NCBI RefSeq assembly: GCF_020283565.1
Contig: NC_060063.1
Coordinates: forward strand, 34,992,635 to 35,056,634
Origin: Trifolium pratense
Lineage: Eukaryota > Streptophyta > Magnoliopsida > Fabales > Fabaceae
Reading direction: 5' to 3'
DNA: 64,000 nucleotides
Position numbers and translations under genes: made by a program. The notes beneath the pieces were generated by a model that was given only the letters and a program-made list of their open reading frames with translations, did no database searches and had not been told where the DNA came from. Shown here piece by piece: positions 56,884 to 64,000 of this stretch (positions are counted from its first letter, which is position 1; each line of letters starts with the position of its first letter).

Positions 56884-59800
56884 CTTACGAAACCATGAAT
56901 TGATGTTTGTTTAAATTCATGAATTCAGTTTTAATATGATTAAAACAGTTAATAAAAGATTAAAATCGAGTAATTAAAATTTGACGGTTGTTTGTGTATA
57001 AATTGGATGATTAACATTGAAACGGCTCCGGAATCCGACACTTGTATGGTGGAGCATGCGATATGTTGATTGTCCTAAGGTTACACGAACAAGAACGGTC
57101 AATACTTACATGTGATGTAAGTTTTGTGTATGAATTGGGTAATTAACATTGAAACGGCTTCGGAATCCGACACTTGTATGGTGAAGCATGCGATATGTTA
57201 ATTGTCCTAAGGTTACACAATCAAGAACGGCCATAAACTTATATATGATATAAGTAACCGTAATGCAAAATGGTGTATGTGATATACCGTTAGTAATTTC
57301 GTTAAAATTATTATGAAAGTTATTCAATTAAAGCGAGCCGTGTTCATTTGTTTCGGAATCCGACATTTGTATGGTGAAACAATGACATGTTGATCAATTG
57401 GATTGAATTTGGTCATAAGGAATTTTGACGGCATGAAAGGGTTGCACAAATGTTGTGTCATTAAAATTAGGATTTGCAAAACGTATCAAGTGTTGATGCG
57501 AAAAGTAGATAATAAATATATTTAATTTTGAAATCGTTTCAAAATTCTAGAAATATCTTTTAAAATTGTTTTAAAAGATAATATCATCAATTTTGGAAAT
57601 ATTTTATTCAAAAGGGTTTTGATTAAATAATTTTCCATATTTGACAAATATATTTAATTATGAAATCGTTTCAAATCTCTAGAAATATCTTTTAAAATTG
57701 TTTTAAAAGATAATATTACCAATTTTGGAAATATTTTATTCAAAAAGGTTTTGATTAAATAATTTTCCATATTTGGAGAATTGTCAAAAGATTTAATTCT
57801 ACTTTAAAATAATGTTATTTATTTTAGCAAATTTTGATTCGACATATTTAATTGTGAATTAAATATTTGAATCAAACTTACCTGATTTGATCAATCGCCG
57901 GATTTAATTAATTATGAGACTTTAATAATAATAAAGTTTGTTTGTTATTATTATATTTGATGATCGGTTATGGCCTTAGTTTATTTATTTTATTGCATTT
58001 GGTTTTTAAATACGGTCTGCGTGTCGTGCCTTATCTCTATTCTCTATATTCTCTTCTCATCCACTCCCTCGTATGTAAAACGAGTATTCTTTTATATTAT
58101 TATGTAATATTATGAAGAAGAAGAACAATGGAGGTCAACCTTGGAGATCATGCTTGGAGAAGTATAGATCGTTTTAGGTTAGATTAGGTTCTCTCATTGG
58201 CTTGGGAGAACAAATGCGCTATGGGCCATAACTGTTTCATTTTATTATATTATGTATGTTGATGCATGTTATGTATGGAGTGACGTCATTGTATGTAAGC
58301 CGTGGTAAGGTGAGATCAAATTAATTATAAAAGCCCTCAAAGGAATTAATATTAAGTTTTATTGCTTTCCAACGAATAGCGCCCTTCAAGATCAATATCG
58401 ATCAATGTAGGTTTTGCCAACGCGAAGTGCATTGTCAATATTGATAAGTTGCGGTGAGGTAATTTATTTATCCGATCGCTATTTAATGGGTCTAACTTAA
58501 CTAAAGAAAATATAATAAGATTATATGACTTTAGAAGCAAGTATTGGGTCATTCCATGTGATGGATTAGAATAAGTGTTATTCACCCAATAGAAAGGATA
58601 TGAGAGTTGTATGAGATACAATTGGAAAGGAGTTTCCTACCTAAATAACTAAGTTTTGTGTAATCAGCCCAACGCTGACTTAAAACGAAGTGAAATATGG
58701 ATCTCATTCTCACTAGAAAATCTTCCAACGGGATTTTCCGAATCAAATGTCGAGGGTCATTTGTTTTGAGTAAAATAGTGAGAGAGCGTATTTAATTAAA
58801 AACCAAATTAAATATGATTTAGTCATAATATCTTACATATCTTTGTAATTAGAATTTCGAAATACAATACATATTAAGTTGTCCTTATGAAGGACAAGAT
58901 TTTCAGAAAGGAGTTTCTGTATTGGTACAAATTGAGAATTGTTCTCAAATGCGAGAAAACTATAAGTCTTGAACTATAAACTGTGAACAACCTACCATAA
59001 CTAGATTGGAAAAGGGATACTTGTTAGAAGCATCAAGTTGACGTCTAGATATAGAATATATAATAAATGATGTGATCATTTAATCTCAAGTAAGATCCTT
59101 TTGAAAGAACTTTAGAGTATGATAAATTTCTCAATGGATCAAAAGGTTGGTCATAGGATCAATCTAACAAATTATAATGGAATAGATATAGACAAAATTG
59201 TTTTGAATATCTACCGGAATTTGTTGAGTTGAATGAGAATTAATTTGCACTATCAAAGATTTGAGATATAATATAAATAAGATTTATATTCCTCTTATTT
59301 GAATAGTACAAAATGGTTGTCAAAGTAGAACGGCTATGGTTAGACCATTAAATAAAAATGACGTAAATAGTTCTTGGAAGAGTCAAACCAAAAGTATGAA
59401 GTGAGACCTCAATAATGCACATATTGTTATAGAAAGTCAAAATTTCTATTTCTACATCAAAAGTATATGATACAAGATGTTGAATCTCAATTTTTCGAAA
59501 ATAGAGATGCTTAAAGAATTAGAACATTGGCTATAATTTTAAGTCAACCCATATCTAGAATGAAAATTGTTTCATTGATAATGAGAGCTTATGCAATGAC
59601 TTAAAATCGAGTTTGAAATGGAACACAATAATTGTTATTGAATTCCATCTAGTAACAGAAGTAGCAATTGTATATCTTGTATTGACAATATATGAATTGT
59701 AGCCTTAAATAATAAGACAAGTAATGGTCCTATCATTTAAGCAAAGTTTTCTATACTATTACTCCAAGTCAAGTAATGGACTAGGGTTCCATGGTCTTGA

Positions 59801-61954
59801 TAGGGTTATCTATAACAATCGTGATAAGAGCCAAATATGATTTGGACCTCAAATATATCAAGAGCATTGTTGTTTAGTACAAATATTCGATGTGTCAATA
59901 AAATAACGCATGACCTATTTGAACAATATACATGAGATGTATGTCGACCACTAAACATATTTTGTATATTGAGTTTATTTTACTTCATTAACATTGATGA
60001 TTAAAATCATTAGATGTTGGTAGGTGTATGACACCAATTAGAAATCTTTGAATTTGTCAAAGAAATTCAACAATGAAGAAAATAGAACTCGACAAAAGTA
60101 TTTAAGTTATATGAATGAGTCATATCAGTAAATACTTAATTAAAAGACTATAATAACTATTTTATCACATCATGTTTGACATGATTTAAGGATAGTTTAA
60201 GTATATATTGACTCTTTCTATAAATCTCTTTACTTATAATTAATCTTCACCCACAATTAGTTCCCTTTTAAAATGATCATAAAGACACCATATGCGATAT
60301 GGAGGTAAGAGTACCAAGTTTGTCTTTATGAGAATTTTGGATTAAAATTTATTAGATAAATCTAATTCCAAATGAATGAATGAATAAGTGGAAATATCCT
60401 AAAGAAAGGGATATTGGTCCTATATCACTCTTAAGGACAAAAGGTTGTTTTGTTGCTAGGTTTGAAACATTCCTCTAGTGGGAGTGTGTCTCTAAAAGAG
60501 ACAGTGGGAGTGATATAGAACTTGAATAAATTCAAGTACCACAAAACATATTTATTTAAAAGGGAATGCAAACCGGTTCCTCAAGGTTGTTGAAGAACCA
60601 TTGTTTTAAAGTTGCACAAATCCAAGATAAGTCTAACATATCACATATGGCTACAAGGTATGGTTTTATCATGACTCAGCAATGTGATATGATTCTCATG
60701 GAAGATGAGTCTTTGACTTTCTAAAAGGTCGTAAGACGATCTAGATTATGAGAAGTGGCTAAATGCCATGAAATCTCATACAGAATCCATATACACTAAC
60801 CTTATGTAGATAATGGTTATGTCTTCAAGATGAGTAAGACTCATACGATGAAAGTGAGTATTCTTTTTGAACACTGATATGGATGGTATTAAGAATACCT
60901 TATAATATTTGATTGCTTCTGCTAAATGTTGTACTACATGTTTTGGTAGATGGATAACAAAGTTGCATTCCTTAATTGGAATGACCTCATATATATGCGT
61001 TGGACATATACGTAAGGGTTTTGTTGATCCAAATGATGCTAGAAAGGTATATAACTTGTAGCTATCTAATTTTGATTAGATAGAGTTCTCAGAAAATTAA
61101 ATTATTGTTTGTTCCTTTTATGAAGTTTTATGAAAACAAATTAACAAGGACAAACCTATCTAACTTTGATTAGATCGAATAAATTTGAATATTTGTTCCT
61201 TTTGAAAGTTTTGTGGAAAACAAATGAAGGACGAATATAAATCTTGTGCATACAAAGTTTTAGTGGGAGTGATAATATCTGATATCATATTAATCATCAA
61301 GACATTTTTCTTATACATGTGAGACATGACTAGGAAAATAACTCTTGATGAAACACTTAGGCAAGAATTCCTAAAGAGTTAGGAATAACCTATGTACCAA
61401 AATTGAAATTAGTGTTTGACACTAACTTACCTTCAAGAATATCCCTAAGGACCTTAAAGGAACTAAGGCCTATTTCTTGAAATAGATAGGTATGGGAAGG
61501 ATCATTATAAGGAAGTTATAATGAAGGAAGTTTCCATACCAATGTATTGTATATCATGGCTGAATACAAGCATTGAAAGCTATAAGATAAGCTTCGTAAT
61601 ATGTTTGTTTCAGTTAAATAAGTTGAGTATTTAAGATTGGATCGTTTGGCTCATGATTGAGCTAAAGATATGTTTCCGGTGTTACAAGTCACATTAATCA
61701 CATTAGTGATGGTAATAGTTTAATCTTGCAAGAACACTTGAAAATAGATCTCACCGACGATTTTTGAATATACTTAGACACTTATATATTTCGATAGAGA
61801 TCGAAATAGAACGTTGGAAGATACGTAAGATACCAACATAGGAAATAGTTCCTTATCCACTAACAAAGCCTCTTGCGCAGTTGAAGCGTGATGGGCATAC
61901 TAAGTCTATAGGTATTAAGAGAAACCTAGATTGGCTTTAGTGCTAGTGGGAGAT
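56884..61954 (+). pseudogene. Decayed interior of copia H
   Basis: Recognisable copia relics on the plus strand, in order: 60753-60800 (KWLNAMKSHTESIYTN, before reverse transcriptase), 61017-61058 (GFVDPNDARKVYNL, inside reverse transcriptase), about 61559 (AEY, RNase H) and 61857-61940 (PLTKPLAQLKRDG to a stop 14 bases before the LTR). Stops and frameshifts separate them, and no gag, protease or integrase is recognisable in 56884-60700. A 132-bp unit is duplicated at 56994-57257, and another unrelated 132-bp unit at 57514-57777. The rest is AT-rich without ORFs. Confidence 0.75.
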
Positions 61955-63494
61955 TGTTGGAGTAAGCCCTAAGAGCCAATCTATTTTCATAGTATTTGCT
62001 TTAGGAGTTTGAATATAAATATGGCATTTCTTTATTATATTTGTAAGGTTGCAAAATAATGAAGTCCCTAGAATAGAAAGTCCGTTTAATAATTAAGTGT
62101 GACTTAATCATGAGATAATATTAAACATAAGGACACTATTCTTAAAGTATCCGTAGTCGAGCTTTAAGGTAAAGGGGATAACCTTAAAGCATAAAGACTA
62201 TTATGAAGATAGACTGATGATCACATCTCATGGATCATGGGATAAGGAGTTATCAAGTCTTGACGTAGGTATAAATATTAGGAGTAATATTTATACTGGA
62301 TTGACCCGCTATGAGAGTACTACATGCAAAGTTATGCAAAGTGTCATAAGTTACTCTCATGGTGATAATGGTGTAAACCGCCCTTAGACCTGAAACCACT
62401 TTGTACCCTAGATGTGGAGTCAAGTACTTTGTTGCTGATCTAACGTTGTCCGTAACAGGATAACCATAAAGGCAGTTGATGGGTACTTCACAAAGCATGC
62501 TGAGGGACAGTAGTGACCTAGATGGAATTTGCCAATCCTGCATAACAGGATAAATGTCATGGGCCCAATATTGAACTGGACAAAGATGACACCAAGTATG
62601 TTTTGTGTTCAATATAGACATAAAGGGCAAAGGGGTAATTATACACACTGATATTATCACAAGAGGTTATGTTTAGATCACATGTTAATTTCTCGTAACT
62701 TGAGTAGCAGTGATGTGTTGCTAGATACCGCTCACTGTTTATTGTAATAAATAGTGATTTATTATAATTGTCAATGTTACGGAAACCTACAGGGTCACAC
62801 ACATAAGAACAATCTAGTGAGATTGGAACACCGTAAGGTACGGTGCACCTTGGAGAAATAAGGAAATATGATAAGGGTATTATGGTAATTAAAATGAGCA
62901 TTACATCATATGGTATGATGTAGCAAGAAGGGGGTGCAAATATGTACTAGACATATTTACATGAGAATGGCGCCCACTATAGCCCATTTAGTTAAAAGGG
63001 CTTTAGTGTAATTTTGCCATGGCAAGTGGTTCTATAAATAGAACCCTTGTGGTAAGGAGAAATAGTTACACACTTTTGTTACTCATTCTCATGAGCCTTT
63101 GTTCTCTCCTCTCTTGAGAAACCCTAATCACCTTTCTAGAGTTTTTGTGAAAAACCCTAATCCTTATTTTGTGCCTCCTTTCTCCTAACCCTTCAAACCA
63201 TTGGAGCTAGCACTCCATTGAAGGTTGTTGTTCGTGTGGACTGGCTAGAGGCGTTATACCTTTAACGCTTGTGATCAAATTCGTTGGTGACTTGGTGGTG
63301 ACCTTGTTCGTGACGGTTCGAGGTTCTTGTTCGTGACCTTGTTCGTGATTCGAAGTGTTCGATAGCCGTTCGTGATTTAAAGGGAGTTTTCGAACCAAAC
63401 GGTAAAACTCTAAACACAATTCATGACCATTCGTAAGGATCACAAAAGGAAAATTTTAAAATTCCGCTGCTTTTATCGTATCAATTTTCCTTCA
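61955..63494 (+). repeat. 3' LTR of copia H
   Basis: This LTR is 1540 bp and apparently identical to 55329-56868, including the TATA palindrome at 63028-63045. It ends next to the GTTTT duplication inside the MULE transposase relic. Confidence 0.93.
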
Positions 63495-63499
63495 GTTTT

Positions 63500-63899
63500 C
63501 ATCAGCGGTTAAACGTGTCTTGCGAGGATGACCATGATATTGGTCAAGTAACCCATGGTTGTGAACTCCATGAATAACCTGAACTTTCCATCCTAAACCA
63601 TCTGTTGAAGGTGCATCTCTAATTTTAAATGGACAGTTACACTTTTTCGATGCAGTTGTCGTGGAACTTTCTAAAGAGTCATACTTTTCAGCTTTATCAC
63701 AACCTAAAACCAACTTGTCATTTCTACCTCTTATTCTGTTCTTTTTATCTGACCGAGTAATGATAATACTGACTTTGTTGGCATCTCCAACATCTCGAGC
63801 CCATGTGAGAACAGCATCCGGTGTAGCAAATTTTTGATCAGTTGTAAAAACATTGGTAGTATCTACTAATATTTGACTTGTATTGCCGATTTGAGCCAT
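63500..63899 (-). pseudogene. MULE transposase relic, N-terminal part
   Basis: It starts MAQIGN at 63899 and runs open for 133 codons to copia H. It carries a FAR1/WRKY-GCM1-type zinc-binding region (LVLGCDKAEKY ... KKCNCPFKI ... VIHGVHNHGL: Cys, Cys-x-Cys, His-x-His) typical of MULE transposase N-termini. The frame continues without shift at 55323 once H and one GTTTT are discounted (LTADEN to KRVQDL). This part has no lesion of its own. Confidence 0.82.
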
Positions 63900-64000
63900 A
63901 TCTATTTAAAAAAATAAAGAAAAATAAAATTAATAAAACTGCTATACCGGAACACTTTTAATGTACCGGAACAGTTTTTACAACTTGTTCAACACACTGG
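63900..64000. repeat. Right subterminal region of the MULE element
   Basis: TACCGGAACACTTTT and TACCGGAACAGTTTT are the inverse of the motif at 53620-53815. The element's right end is beyond the window. Confidence 0.6.

Larger units (their letters stand above)
55329..63494 (+). mobile_element. Non-autonomous Ty1-copia retrotransposon H
   Basis: LTRs of 1540 bp (55329-56868 and 61955-63494), TGTTGGAGTAAG...TTTCCTTCA, are flanked by GTTTT (55324-55328 and 63495-63499). They have a constant offset of 6626 and no difference was noticed; three frames inside them translate identically. The primer site (56870-56883) is on the plus strand and a purine tract AGTGGGAGAT precedes the right LTR (61945-61954). 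The 5.1-kb interior has no long frame, only short copia relics in order. It must have been copied by proteins supplied from elsewhere. Confidence 0.92.

Overview
The window is nuclear DNA from a flowering plant, and almost all of it is transposable elements nested inside one another. A legume is most likely, given the long-LTR SIRE/Maximus-type copia and Tekay-like Ty3 families; this is inference from family character, not from a host gene. I see no intact host gene, tRNA, rRNA or organelle sequence.

Layout, from the outside in. Positions 1-1106 are AT-rich flank with a probable Helitron 3' end at 826-854. A SIRE-type copia element, here called A (minus strand, 1112-53453, target duplication CATAT), spans most of the window because other elements landed in it. 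Inside A lie a Ty3-family element E (2717-31481, duplication ATGCA) and a solo LTR of the same Ty3 family, B (32191-45759, TATCA), which splits A's second ORF. Inside E's 5' LTR lies a second SIRE copia, D (10404-31269, CTCAC). Inside D lie an intact Ty3 element, F (19286-28024, ATTTC), and an oppositely oriented solo LTR, G (11637-13634, ATAAG). Inside B lies a third SIRE copia, C (32677-44124, CTTCA). The deepest chain is A > E > D > F.

Right of A, 53459-64000 is an old Mutator-like (MULE) element. It carries a plus-strand plant-mobile-domain gene relic and a minus-strand transposase relic that converge and are truncated at the same point. The transposase is split by a non-autonomous copia, H (plus strand, 55329-63494, GTTTT), whose two LTRs are the same length and appear identical although its interior is decayed.

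What works: A has an intact gag-pol but a broken second ORF. F has an intact gag-pol between near-identical LTRs. C has full-length gag, pol and second ORF, with gag and pol in different frames. D carries two stop codons and an insertion. E and H keep LTRs and primer sites but only fragments of pol, so they probably depended on other copies for movement. LTR differences counted by eye fall in the order A > E > D > F, which matches the nesting.

The most unusual structure is in the LTRs of the Ty3 family (E, F, B, G). Each carries a run of short hairpins joined by a constant linker, whose stems differ between copies while remaining complementary. Next to it is a GC-rich palindromic cassette whose sequence is replaced wholesale between members. 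Both lie in what looks like an intron of the LTR leader.
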